From CAYLKS01 sp964384205 [NCBI: uncultured bacterium] (GTDB lineage Bacteria; JAGOEH01), in the NCBI GenBank assembly GCA_964384205.1, contig CAYLKS010000044.1:1-23198 (forward strand): a stretch of DNA of 23,198 nucleotides. The letters run 5' to 3'. Position 1 is the first letter of the stretch; every line of letters starts with the position of its first letter. The notes under the pieces are model-generated. The model was not told where the DNA came from. It saw only the letters and a program-made list of their open reading frames with translations, and searched no databases. This document shows, piece after piece, positions 1 through 8,449 of the stretch. Both the position numbers and the translations under genes were made by a program.

Positions 1-35
1 GTTTCTATTTAAAAATTATTTCAAGGAGGTGAACA

Positions 36-248
36 ATGAATAAATTAATTATTGAACAATTAACAAATGAATTCAAAAGGATGCTTGAAGAAATTATGGT
101 TAAAGATACAGAAAGATATTTAAAGGAATGATATTTAGAGGAGAATAGGGGAGCAAGAGCAAATGGGGGTGACATAATTAACTTGACATTACCGAGTAAA
201 AAATTTTCAATTCTTGAACACTATCTCAAGATATACAAATTTTTATAA
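36..248 (+). pseudogene. Decayed IS256-type (mutator) transposase N-terminus
   Basis: A very strong ribosome binding site (AAGGAGGTGA, 23-32) precedes an ATG at 36. The frame reads 31 codons ending RYLKE, hits TGA at 129-131, then continues in the same frame as YLEENRGARANG, a short GDIINLTLP stretch and SILEHYLKIYKF before TAA at 246. The order (basic/acidic helix, ERxxYLxEN, ANG, then a beta strand ending in VPR/LP and SILP.Y.KRY-like residues) matches the start of IS256-family transposases, but the block between ANG and GDI is shortened and the arginines after LP are missing. The catalytic DDE core is absent. I read this as an inactivated, internally deleted relic. The family assignment is by eye and moderately uncertain. 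No terminal inverted repeats were identified. Confidence 0.42.
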
Positions 249-388
249 GAGCCGTCATAGTCATTTTCATATTCCATATATCTAAAATGCTATAGAGAAA
301 AAAAGATTTTTCTTAACGGAGAATTAACGCTGATCTTATAAAAAATTTATATGAGATGTTTATTGATAATATCAAAAAGGAGGAATTT
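249..388. other. Leader region of the TonB receptor operon
   Basis: About 140 bases without a gene. It contains two copies of TTAACG at 313-318 and 324-329, start to start 11 bp, followed 7 bp later by TATAAA (337-342), which could be a -10 element. No clear -35 hexamer is present. An ATG at 356 opens the frame 33 bases earlier than the chosen start at 389 but has no ribosome binding site. Confidence 0.3.
377..383 (+). promoter_or_regulatory. Ribosome binding site that decides the TonB receptor start
   Basis: AAGGAGG lies 5 bases before the ATG at 389. The alternative ATG at 356 has no such site and would add 11 charged residues in front of what is otherwise a normal signal peptide. The 389 start is therefore preferred. 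Confidence 0.8.
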
Positions 389-3220
389 ATGACATTCGGA
401 AAAAAGTTATTAATTTTTTCTGTTATTATGGTTTTTATATTTTATTTGTCGAGTATGGCAGGAATTATTAAGGGGCGTGTATTTGATAAACTTTCAAAGG
501 AGCCTATGATTGGGGTAAATATTCTTTTGCAAGGTACGGAATTAGGTTGTGCTTCCGATATTGACGGGTATTTTATAATAAAAAAGATTCCTTCGGGGAC
601 TTATGATTTGGCCTTCAGGTTTATAGGCTATAAGGACTATATTATAAAAAATATACATATAAAAGATTCGGGTGAGATTTTTGATTTTACTATTTATTTG
701 GAAGAAGAGAGTATAAAGGGTGAAGAGGTGGTTATTGAGGCGACGGTTTTACAGAATAGTGATGCCGGTGTTGTATTTGATAGGAAGAATTCGTTACGTT
801 TCGACGATGCGGTGAGTTCTGAGACAATGGCAAGGACTTGCAGCGGGAATGCGGCATCTGCGGTAGAGAAGATTACCGGGGTTTTGACAGAAGACAGCAA
901 ATATGTTTATATACGAGGCGTGGGAGGAAGGTATTGTATTGCAAGTCTAAACGGTATAAAGTTGCCTTCTGCTGATCCGGATAAGAATTCCGTTAATTTT
1001 GATTTGTTTCCTTCGGATTTCATTGATAATATAAAAGCCATAAAAACAGTAACTCCCGATTTGCCCGGAGATTTTGCCGCAGGTCAAATAGATATAACTT
1101 CGAAAAAATTCCCCGAAACAATGGTAGTACGATTTGCTTCATCCGTAAAGTACAATTCCGTACTTTACGGTGCCAAAGATTTTTTATCCGTAAAGAATGA
1201 GAAATTGAATCTTACCGGAGATTTTTCCGGAATAAAAGTTTTACCCAAGGAATTACAATCATTAACTTCTTTTCCTCAAATAGGCTATGCTTATACGGAT
1301 AAGGATATTGCATTAAAACTTGATAAAGTCTCTCATATATTGTCAAGCCCTATGTTTTTGAATAGTACTTCGGCTCCTATACAATTTTCCAATTCATTTA
1401 CAGTGGGGAATAAGCTTAATCTTGGTAAGAAAAAGTTGGGATTTTTATTGGGAATCAATTATTCGCGGAACGCATCCTTTTACAGGCATGGTAAAACCGG
1501 TAGTTATGTCTTAACAGGGAATAGGGAACATACTAATTCTCTTACGAAAAATTATTTGTTCGATGATACGAAAAGTACGGAAAATGTTGAATTGGGGACA
1601 GTGGGTAATTTTGCTTTAAATTTTTCCGGTACCGGGCAGATTGCATATAATTTTATGTATAATCGTAATGCATCCTTACTTTCGAGGTATCAGAAGGGTG
1701 AATATCCCGAAGATTTGCAAACAGGTATTTTTGAGACACGTACTATTAAATATCAAAAAAGAGAAATCCTTTCTCATATTTTAAGCGGAGAACATTTCTT
1801 GAAATCCCTTAGAAAGTCGCGTTTGGATTGGAAGATTGCCTTTAATTCCTCTACTAACAATGAGCCTGACACGAGATTTTTCAGTAATGATTTTGTTATA
1901 CGGGACAAGGATACCGTATTTTTTATCCATCCGAGTTTATATCCTTATCCCACTCATTATTTCCGAAATATGAAAGAGGATTTTATCTCAGGGAAGTTAG
2001 ATTTCAAAATCCCCGATGTTTTTTATAATCTTGATGTCAAATTTGGTCTTAATCTTTCCCGAAGGAATAGAAAATTCAGAGAACAAAGATATGAAGTGCG
2101 TCAGGATTGTATAAGATATAACGGTAATCCCGATGAGTTCTTTTCTCATTCCAATATGGGCATACTTTACGATAAAAGTACTGATAATTTTTTTAGATTC
2201 GGTAATTATCTGGTTGATAATACACAAAAAAGCAGTTCTTATAATGGTAAAGAAATAATCAATGCAATGTATTTTTTGGTTAATGGCAACATATTACATA
2301 ATATGTCTTTAATAACGGGTGTTCGTTTTGAACGGACCAATACGGAAGTTGTTTCGTTGGATACATTGAAAGAAAAGGGAGAGATTTCGCAAAAGGATTT
2401 TTTACCTTCTTTGAGTTTGGTTTATAACCTGAATAATACAATGAAATTAAAATTTGCAACAAGCAGAACAATTGCAAGACCTAATATGCGTGAATTATCA
2501 CCTTATGCTTCATTTGATTTTGTAGGGGATTATATTTTCATAGGAAATCCTGAGTTGGACAGAACCTTGATATATAATTACGATTTACGATTTGAGAGTT
2601 TTTTTCCCGCAGGGGAGTTTTTATCATTGTCTTTATATAATAAAAAGTTTATGAATCCCATAGAGAAAGTGATTTTGAACATAAACGGGCAAGTACAATA
2701 TAAGAATGTGGATAATGCAGGGGTTTGGGGCATAGAATTTGAATTTAGGAAATCGCTGAAATTTTTTGTTGATAATCTTTACATAAGCGGGAATTTTACA
2801 TTAATATCTTCGCGTGTAAAGATACCGGACGAGGAGTATCTGATAATAAAGGCAACCGATAAAAATGCTTTGCGATACAGACCCTTACAGGGACAGGCTC
2901 CTTATATTATTAATCTTGATTTATCTTATTCTTCACGGAAAGAAAATTTTGTTTTTGGAATTCATTACTATATGACAGGTAAAAAATTGAGTGAAATCAG
3001 TATGGGGGGGACGCCCGATATTTTCGAGGAACCTTTTGAAAGATTGGATGCAAGTTTTTCCAAGAAGATTTTTCGCAATTTGAAGATAAAATTGGCATTC
3101 GGTAACATATTGAATTCTCGAAAAAGTAAGATTTATGATTTTAAAGGCAAGAAATATATCTACCGAAAATACGGTATCGGCCGAAATATTTCTTTTGCCT
3201 TGTCCTATGAAGTAAAATAA
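389..3220 (+). CDS. TonB-dependent outer-membrane receptor
   Basis: Outer-membrane transporter of 943 residues that would take up a ligand using energy relayed by TonB; the ligand cannot be told. Residues 1-25 are a signal peptide (MTFGKK, then a long hydrophobic run). Residues 27-108 form a CarboxypepD_reg-like domain (GRVFDKLSKEPMIGVNILL, then DIDGYF and FIGY), typical of Bacteroidetes/FCB receptors. The plug domain is about 135-242, with YIRGVGGRY, LNGIKLPSADP and the DLPGDFAAGQIDI segment. The remainder is a 22-strand-type barrel rich in alternating aromatic residues. The late NPELDRT segment and the C-terminal strand (ISFALSYEVK) are usual for the family. It leads an apparent operon: the next gene starts 22 bases downstream with its own strong ribosome binding site. 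G+C is higher than in the genes after 6 kb. Confidence 0.9.
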   Translation: MTFGKKLLIFSVIMVFIFYLSSMAGIIKGRVFDKLSKEPMIGVNILLQGTELGCASDIDGYFIIKKIPSGTYDLAFRFIGYKDYIIKNIHIKDSGEIFDFTIYLEEESIKGEEVVIEATVLQNSDAGVVFDRKNSLRFDDAVSSETMARTCSGNAASAVEKITGVLTEDSKYVYIRGVGGRYCIASLNGIKLPSADPDKNSVNFDLFPSDFIDNIKAIKTVTPDLPGDFAAGQIDITSKKFPETMVVRFASSVKYNSVLYGAKDFLSVKNEKLNLTGDFSGIKVLPKELQSLTSFPQIGYAYTDKDIALKLDKVSHILSSPMFLNSTSAPIQFSNSFTVGNKLNLGKKKLGFLLGINYSRNASFYRHGKTGSYVLTGNREHTNSLTKNYLFDDTKSTENVELGTVGNFALNFSGTGQIAYNFMYNRNASLLSRYQKGEYPEDLQTGIFETRTIKYQKREILSHILSGEHFLKSLRKSRLDWKIAFNSSTNNEPDTRFFSNDFVIRDKDTVFFIHPSLYPYPTHYFRNMKEDFISGKLDFKIPDVFYNLDVKFGLNLSRRNRKFREQRYEVRQDCIRYNGNPDEFFSHSNMGILYDKSTDNFFRFGNYLVDNTQKSSSYNGKEIINAMYFLVNGNILHNMSLITGVRFERTNTEVVSLDTLKEKGEISQKDFLPSLSLVYNLNNTMKLKFATSRTIARPNMRELSPYASFDFVGDYIFIGNPELDRTLIYNYDLRFESFFPAGEFLSLSLYNKKFMNPIEKVILNINGQVQYKNVDNAGVWGIEFEFRKSLKFFVDNLYISGNFTLISSRVKIPDEEYLIIKATDKNALRYRPLQGQAPYIINLDLSYSSRKENFVFGIHYYMTGKKLSEISMGGTPDIFEEPFERLDASFSKKIFRNLKIKLAFGNILNSRKSKIYDFKGKKYIYRKYGIGRNISFALSYEVK

Positions 3221-3242
3221 CCGTTAAAAGGAGGAAAAAACT

Positions 3243-4880
3243 ATGTTTTATCGTATTTTTCTTGTACTGTTTTTATTTATTGATTTACTATTTGCCGCTG
3301 ATATTCAGGTTTTTGACGATGATATTAAGACCGGTGATACTGTGCTTTGGACATCGGATAATGTTTATCACCTGAACGGATTTGTATTTGTTGATAGCGG
3401 AGCAGTTTTGAAGATAGAAGCCGGAACTGTAATAAAGGGCAAACCCGGGCAGGGAGAGAATGCAAGTGCATTGATAATAGCGAGAGGTGCGAAAATTTAT
3501 GCGGAAGGCACACGGGAAAAACCCATAATTTTTACTGCAGAAGCTGATGATTTGACAAAACCGGACGATATTCCTTTGGATGCAAGTGGATTATGGGGCG
3601 GGCTCATTCTTTTGGGTAGAGCAAGGATAAATACAGCCGCAGGTGAAGGACATATCGAAGGTATTCCAGAGACAGAACCTCGAGGAGCTTACGGAGGTAA
3701 TAATGACCATGATAATTCCGGTATTTTACGTTATGTATCCGTTCGATATGGCGGAACTGACATAGGTGCCGGTAATGAAATCAACGGAATTACTTTCGGT
3801 GCCGTAGGTGACAGTACGGTTGTCGATTATGTCGAAGTTTTCGGGAATAATGATGACGGAATGGAATTTTTCGGCGGTACTGTGTGTTTAAAACATATTG
3901 TCCTTGCATATAATAAGGATGATAATTTTGATACTGACGAAGGCTTCAGAGGTAAAGGACAATTTTTGTTTGTCCTTCAATCTCCTGATTTCGGCGACAG
4001 AGCAGGTGAACACGATGGCGGAACAGAACCCGAAGACGGAACTCCTTATGCGAAATTTACATTTTTTAATGCAACTTTTATAGGTTCGGGCGTTAATTCT
4101 TCAAATCTTGATAATATGACTTTAAAAATCAGAGATAATTCCGGCGGATGTTATTGTAATTCTATTTTTACTGATTTTGCCGGTATCGGTATAGATATTG
4201 AGGATTTGGAAAGCGGCGCAGACAGTAGGGAAAGACTCGAATGCGGAGATTTATTAATTAAAAATAATATTTGGTGGAATTTCGGAAAAGGTAATGATTG
4301 GCTTACTATTGCTCATAACAAAGAATGGATTAAGGATTCCTTGCTTGCTATGAATAATGTCTTAGAAGATCCCCTATTGAAGTCTATTAGCAGAATAAAT
4401 AACAAAATGTTAGACCCCAGACCCTCCAATAATTCTCCTGCTTTTGAAAATCTTACGGAATATCCCGAAGACGGATTTTTTGAAAAAGTAAATTTCAAAG
4501 GTGCTTTCGGTAAAGAACTCTGGATAAAAGGTTGGACCTTTTTGGATAATGCCGGTTTCATTGTTAATACTCAAAATACGGATATAAATGAAAATACCAA
4601 TGACATTAAAACTTCTTTCGAACTTTTGGGGAATTATCCCAATCCCTTTAATCCTTCAACAAAAATAGTATTTTCCATTCATAAACCATCAAAAGTCGAA
4701 CTTTCCGTTTATAATATAATGGGTGAGAAAGTAGCAACTTTATTAAATAATAGCTTTCATACTGCCGGTAAATACAATGTAGTCTGGAATCCTTCAGATA
4801 ATATCGGCTCGGGTACATATTTCTATATCCTTAGAGTAAAGGACAGCGTAAAAGTCGGCAAAATGATTTTATTAAGATGA
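3243..4880 (+). CDS. Secreted surface protein with type IX sorting domain
   Basis: Protein of 545 residues. A signal peptide (1-18, ending FAAD) is followed by a repetitive, Gly/Asp-rich region (about 20-430) with motifs such as AGTVIKG, PIIFTAEAD, WGGLILLGRA, YVSVRYGG, NDDGMEFFGG and KDDNFDTDEG. That pattern suggests a right-handed beta-helix or similar surface fold. Residues 458-545 form a typical C-terminal sorting domain: YPNPFNPSTKI, LSVYNIMGEKV, AGKYNVVW, SGTYFYILR, then a basic end. It is therefore probably exported by the Sec system and then displayed or released by type IX secretion. It is preceded by AAGGAGG (3228-3234) and sits directly after the TonB receptor, so a partner role such as substrate capture for the receptor is a reasonable inference. 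No catalytic motif was recognised. Confidence 0.85.
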   Translation: MFYRIFLVLFLFIDLLFAADIQVFDDDIKTGDTVLWTSDNVYHLNGFVFVDSGAVLKIEAGTVIKGKPGQGENASALIIARGAKIYAEGTREKPIIFTAEADDLTKPDDIPLDASGLWGGLILLGRARINTAAGEGHIEGIPETEPRGAYGGNNDHDNSGILRYVSVRYGGTDIGAGNEINGITFGAVGDSTVVDYVEVFGNNDDGMEFFGGTVCLKHIVLAYNKDDNFDTDEGFRGKGQFLFVLQSPDFGDRAGEHDGGTEPEDGTPYAKFTFFNATFIGSGVNSSNLDNMTLKIRDNSGGCYCNSIFTDFAGIGIDIEDLESGADSRERLECGDLLIKNNIWWNFGKGNDWLTIAHNKEWIKDSLLAMNNVLEDPLLKSISRINNKMLDPRPSNNSPAFENLTEYPEDGFFEKVNFKGAFGKELWIKGWTFLDNAGFIVNTQNTDINENTNDIKTSFELLGNYPNPFNPSTKIVFSIHKPSKVELSVYNIMGEKVATLLNNSFHTAGKYNVVWNPSDNIGSGTYFYILRVKDSVKVGKMILLR

Positions 4881-5935
4881 ATAATACTAACTTAAACTCT
4901 CCCCGAAGATTTGTTATTCTTCGGGGATTTCTTATTCTTTTTTTGTTCTTTTCTTGTTTGCATTATAAAAAATGTAAATTGATTAATAATAATCCGAGTA
5001 AACATATAGCTTTTTATTTCATAAAAAAAGAGCAGACTGAGTTATTAATGCAAACTAATGATGCCGAAAGAGAATATGAACGAATATTCTTTCTTGTTCG
5101 TGATATTTTTTCCACGGATAAACTTCTTGCAAGATTACATGATTATTTTAAATGCAATTACAAAATTGAAAATAATAACTTTACTTTATGTCAATCATTG
5201 AAAATGCATAAGATTGATTGCAAGAATTTGTGTATAATTTATTATTCGATTTTACTTGCTTTTGGTACGGACGTAAAAATTGTTTTTACGAGAAACCATC
5301 TTTTTCTTAAAATTAATGGAATGTACTATGAAACACTCAACGGACAATATTATGATTTGAAGTATTATAAAAGAAAGATTGATGATTCTTTGGTAAGTAA
5401 GGGAATATATATATATGAAATTGATGATAAAGAATTGGAAGCTCTTTTTTATGAGAGTTTGGGTAATTATTTTTATTCGGTCGAAAATTTTTATAGAGCT
5501 GTAGAGCTTTATAAAAAGGGAATAATGTTTATGCCGGCAAATCCTTCTCTTTATAATAACCTTGGTAATTCTTATGCAATGTTAGGTTTTTTTGATGATG
5601 CCTTGGATAATTACAGAACAGCAATTTCCTTGGATAATAAGAACTCTTTATTTTGGAATAATATTGGGCTTTTGTATTTGCAGAATGGCAAATATCTTCT
5701 TGCCGGAAAATATATACAAAAGGCAATAGATTTGGAAGAAAATGCACTCTATTATTCTAACTTGGCTATTGCTTTTTATAATATGAAACAATATGATAAC
5801 GCTCTTTATTATATTGATAAAGCATTGTCCTTGGAAGGAGACAATAAAAATTTTTGGTATATTAAATCATTAATTTATTATTTGAAAGGCGATTATAAAA
5901 TGGGTAAGAAATGTTATAACAAAATCAAAAATTAA
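4877..5935 (+). CDS. Lipoprotein with transglutaminase-like domain and TPR repeats
   Basis: Protein of 352 residues; the ATG overlaps the preceding stop (ATGA), implying translational coupling. The N-terminus has RR, a hydrophobic run and LFFSC, a plausible lipobox with Cys27 as the lipidated residue. Residues about 80-160 look like a transglutaminase/SirB1-type cysteine fold: a helix with IDCKNLCIIYYSILLAFG (Cys115), a strand with NHLFLKI (His141), then YYETLNG (Glu152), in the Cys-His-acid order of that superfamily. Residues about 190-350 hold four or five TPR units (for example LYNNLGNSYAMLGFFDDAL and YYSNLAIAFYNMKQYDNAL). The layout recalls SirB1-like proteins but with a lipoprotein anchor. 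A terminator-like hairpin lies inside the signal-peptide codons. Activity is inferred, not shown. Confidence 0.72.
   Translation: MNNTNLNSPRRFVILRGFLILFLFFSCLHYKKCKLINNNPSKHIAFYFIKKEQTELLMQTNDAEREYERIFFLVRDIFSTDKLLARLHDYFKCNYKIENNNFTLCQSLKMHKIDCKNLCIIYYSILLAFGTDVKIVFTRNHLFLKINGMYYETLNGQYYDLKYYKRKIDDSLVSKGIYIYEIDDKELEALFYESLGNYFYSVENFYRAVELYKKGIMFMPANPSLYNNLGNSYAMLGFFDDALDNYRTAISLDNKNSLFWNNIGLLYLQNGKYLLAGKYIQKAIDLEENALYYSNLAIAFYNMKQYDNALYYIDKALSLEGDNKNFWYIKSLIYYLKGDYKMGKKCYNKIKN
4901..4945 (+). terminator. Terminator-like hairpin inside the lipoprotein gene
   Basis: CCCCGAAGA (4901-4909) pairs perfectly with TCTTCGGGG (4918-4926) around an 8-base loop, followed by a T-rich tract that includes seven consecutive T. 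It has the form of a Rho-independent terminator but lies 24 bases inside the lipoprotein frame, encoding PRRFVILRGF of its signal peptide. It may attenuate expression of the third gene relative to the first two. Confidence 0.6.
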
Positions 5936-6000
5936 AGAATTTTGTCGAGTTTCTTTATTATAACAAATTTCTTTTTTTATAATATCCAAATATACCAAAC

Positions 6001-6060
6001 TGTTAATTTTTATGTTAATTATTTCACACACTTGACTTAATAAAGATATTTTTTTATAAT
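6001..6060 (+). promoter_or_regulatory. Promoter for the 6077 gene with upstream direct repeat
   Basis: TTGACT (6032-6037), a 17-base spacer and TATAAT (6055-6060) make a near-consensus housekeeping promoter. The predicted transcription start is about 6067, so the leader is only about 10 bases and has no Shine-Dalgarno. Just upstream, TGTTAATT occurs at 6001-6008 and again at 6013-6020, a 12-bp direct repeat that could be an activator or repressor site. The rest of the 5936-6076 gap is AT-rich with nothing else recognised. Confidence 0.72.
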
Positions 6061-6076
6061 ATATAAAAAATTTTAT

Positions 6077-8365
6077 ATGTATAAAATTACTCTAATATTA
6101 TTTTTAATCAGTATAAATTTAAAGGCCCAAGTCTTATCAGGTATCGTAAAAGATAAAAATAATAATCCAATCCCTTATGTAAATATTTTTCTTCCTGAAT
6201 ACAAAATAGGCACTATAACAAATAAAGATGGGATGTTTAAATTAAAACTACCCAAGGGGAAATTTACTATTCAAATACAGCATATTTCTTATCAACCTAT
6301 AATTGAAGAGCTAAATATTCAAGAAGATACCATTATATATAAAAATTTTATATTACAAGAGAAAATTATTTTACTTGAACCTGTCGTTGTTTCTGAACAA
6401 GATCAATATGCTTTAGAAATTATAAATAAAGTAAAGAACTATAAAAAAGAACTTAAAATGGCTATGCCTTCCTTTAAATATTTAGCTTATAATAAAACAA
6501 TTGCATATATAAAAACAAAAAAGAAAAATATAATTGGAGGAATATTAGAAAATTTTTCAAATTGTTATTTTGAGTGGCCTGATAACTATAAGGAAATTAT
6601 AATTGCTAAAAGGCAAACATCTAATTTTTCTGAGGCAAGCAATGTTCTAACATTAGGTGGCTATATTGATGTTTTTTCAGAATTAATCACTATAGATGAA
6701 ATGAAAATTGTAAGCCCTTTAGCTGAAAATGCCCAAAATTATTATAACTATCAGTTAAACGATTCTATAAAACAAAATAATGAATATATATATATAATAA
6801 CATTTGATCCTAAAAAAGATAATCTTTATCTTTTTACTGGTAAATTATATATTTCAAGTAAGGATTACAATTTGGTAAAAGCAGAACTTTATGGAAATAA
6901 AAGCCTAAAAACTTCTATAAAAGATGATATACAAATAATAGAAACTTATAGAAAAATAGATAATAAAATTTTTATGCCATTTTCAATAATTATATCCTAT
7001 GATATTAAAATTCCATTAGTAAAAAAAATATCAAATGGCAGATTGGTTATGGTTCAAATATGTCTTATAAATAATATTAAAAAATTAGAGGATAAAAAAA
7101 TTTTTGATAATTTTTCTTTAACGGAAAACCTTTTATCCAAAAAAAAGCAAAAAGCTTTATGGGATAATTCACAATTTGTTCTTTTAACAAAAGAAGAAAA
7201 AAATGCATATATAAAAATAGATACTGAAATAAAAAAGGCACCTTTTGTTGATAAAACTATAATATATCTAAATAAAATATTACCATATACATCAAAAATC
7301 CCTGTAAGTTCGTTTGCTGATTTTTATCATTATAGCAAAGTAGAAGGTCATTATGTAGGAATAGGATTAGATACAAAAAAACTTTTTGATAAATTTACTA
7401 TTTATTACAAAATAGGAAAGGCTCGTCTTCAAACAAAACCAAGTTATAAGTTTTCATTCGCTTTTAAAACTCCAATTCCAAAAATATCTTTAGGTTTTAG
7501 TAAATTTAATGATCTATATTTTAGAGAACAAAATATAAATTATTCACAAAACTCTATAACTTATAAATGTCTTTTAAATAAAAATGATTATGCAAATTAT
7601 TATAAATCAAAAGGTAATAGCTATTTTATGCGATTTAAAAATAATTTTATAAATATAAAATTGTCATACTATAAAAAAAATGATTATAATATAACAAGAA
7701 TAATAAAAGGATTTAAAGAAAATGCCCTTATCTCTTCAGGAACAAATAATTTTATTAATATATCTTTTAAATATGATTCAAGAAAATATATAACTATATG
7801 GTTTATGGAAGTTGAAGATATTACAAGAGATTATACAATTTTAGATGCTCAGTTATATATAAGCAATAAAAAGTACCTTAAATCTACATGGAATTATAAA
7901 AAATATTATTTTGAATTTGCAAAATTTAATAAATTCCCTTCATTTGGCTCAATTTATTTTGATTTTGTTATTGGAAATAACTATAATGATATCATTGAGC
8001 AAAATAAATTTTATTTACCACCTACTTATTCTTTAAGGGATCAGAATACTTTTTATGGAATAAATGATAACACGTATTCAGGAGATAATATAATTATGTT
8101 TTCTTTCGAGTATGATTTTAAAAACCTTTTATTTAATATGTTAAAAATACCATTTTTTAAATATAATAAATATGGGCTGTCAGTTTTTTATAAGCAAGGG
8201 TATCTTAATAAATTATCAGATAAGATAAGATATACAAAAGCATCAGAAATTGGTTTTTCAATTAATAATATTTTATTATTTTTTAGACTTAATTTTTCCT
8301 GGACAAAAATTAATAATTTAAAAAGTAAATTCAAAGTAAACTTAATTTTAAATAGAAATTTCTAA
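6077..8365 (+). CDS. DUF5686-type outer-membrane protein with CarboxypepD_reg domain
   Basis: Protein of 762 residues. A signal peptide (1-18, ending LKAQ) precedes a CarboxypepD_reg-like beta sandwich at about 19-105 (LSGIVKDKNNNPIPYVNIFL, NKDGMFKLKLPKG, ISYQP). A short linker then carries the helix YALEIINKVKNYKKE, followed by FKYLAYNKT, which resembles the start of DUF5686. The C-terminal half (about 440-762) is rich in aromatic, alternating strands and ends NLILNRNF with a terminal Phe, as expected for an outer-membrane barrel. The family is widespread in Bacteroidetes-related bacteria and its function is not established. It is extremely AT-rich, with long A and T runs, unlike the three genes before it, and has its own promoter. 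It is probably monocistronic, since a new promoter follows it. Confidence 0.75.
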   Translation: MYKITLILFLISINLKAQVLSGIVKDKNNNPIPYVNIFLPEYKIGTITNKDGMFKLKLPKGKFTIQIQHISYQPIIEELNIQEDTIIYKNFILQEKIILLEPVVVSEQDQYALEIINKVKNYKKELKMAMPSFKYLAYNKTIAYIKTKKKNIIGGILENFSNCYFEWPDNYKEIIIAKRQTSNFSEASNVLTLGGYIDVFSELITIDEMKIVSPLAENAQNYYNYQLNDSIKQNNEYIYIITFDPKKDNLYLFTGKLYISSKDYNLVKAELYGNKSLKTSIKDDIQIIETYRKIDNKIFMPFSIIISYDIKIPLVKKISNGRLVMVQICLINNIKKLEDKKIFDNFSLTENLLSKKKQKALWDNSQFVLLTKEEKNAYIKIDTEIKKAPFVDKTIIYLNKILPYTSKIPVSSFADFYHYSKVEGHYVGIGLDTKKLFDKFTIYYKIGKARLQTKPSYKFSFAFKTPIPKISLGFSKFNDLYFREQNINYSQNSITYKCLLNKNDYANYYKSKGNSYFMRFKNNFINIKLSYYKKNDYNITRIIKGFKENALISSGTNNFINISFKYDSRKYITIWFMEVEDITRDYTILDAQLYISNKKYLKSTWNYKKYYFEFAKFNKFPSFGSIYFDFVIGNNYNDIIEQNKFYLPPTYSLRDQNTFYGINDNTYSGDNIIMFSFEYDFKNLLFNMLKIPFFKYNKYGLSVFYKQGYLNKLSDKIRYTKASEIGFSINNILLFFRLNFSWTKINNLKSKFKVNLILNRNF

Positions 8366-8402
8366 AATATTTTTTTAAAATATATTTTTTTGATAATTTT
8401 GC

Positions 8403-8434
8403 TTGACTTTTTAAAAATTTAATATTATTATAAT
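8403..8434 (+). promoter_or_regulatory. Promoter of the proBA-gltA-icd operon
   Basis: TTGACT at 8403-8408 is followed after 17 bases by TATTAT (8426-8431); an overlapping TATAAT (8429-8434) has a 20-base spacer. The predicted start of transcription is about 8438-8441, giving a leader of 9-12 bases before the ATG at 8450 and no Shine-Dalgarno. Confidence 0.68.
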
Positions 8435-8449
8435 AAATTTTTCATTGAT

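Noticed and set aside
129-131. In-frame TGA in the transposase-like frame as a recoded codon
   Set aside because: The frame also has an internal deletion relative to the family and ends soon after; simple decay is the better explanation, and no selenocysteine element is visible.
356-388. ATG at 356 as start of the TonB receptor
   Set aside because: No ribosome binding site; it would put a charged extension before the signal peptide. ATG 389 has AAGGAGG at 377-383.
8366-8400. A/T-run repeat AAAATATTTTTTT as a terminator for the 6077 gene
   Set aside because: The stem would be A-T only and imperfect; the runs are ordinary for this AT-rich spacer.
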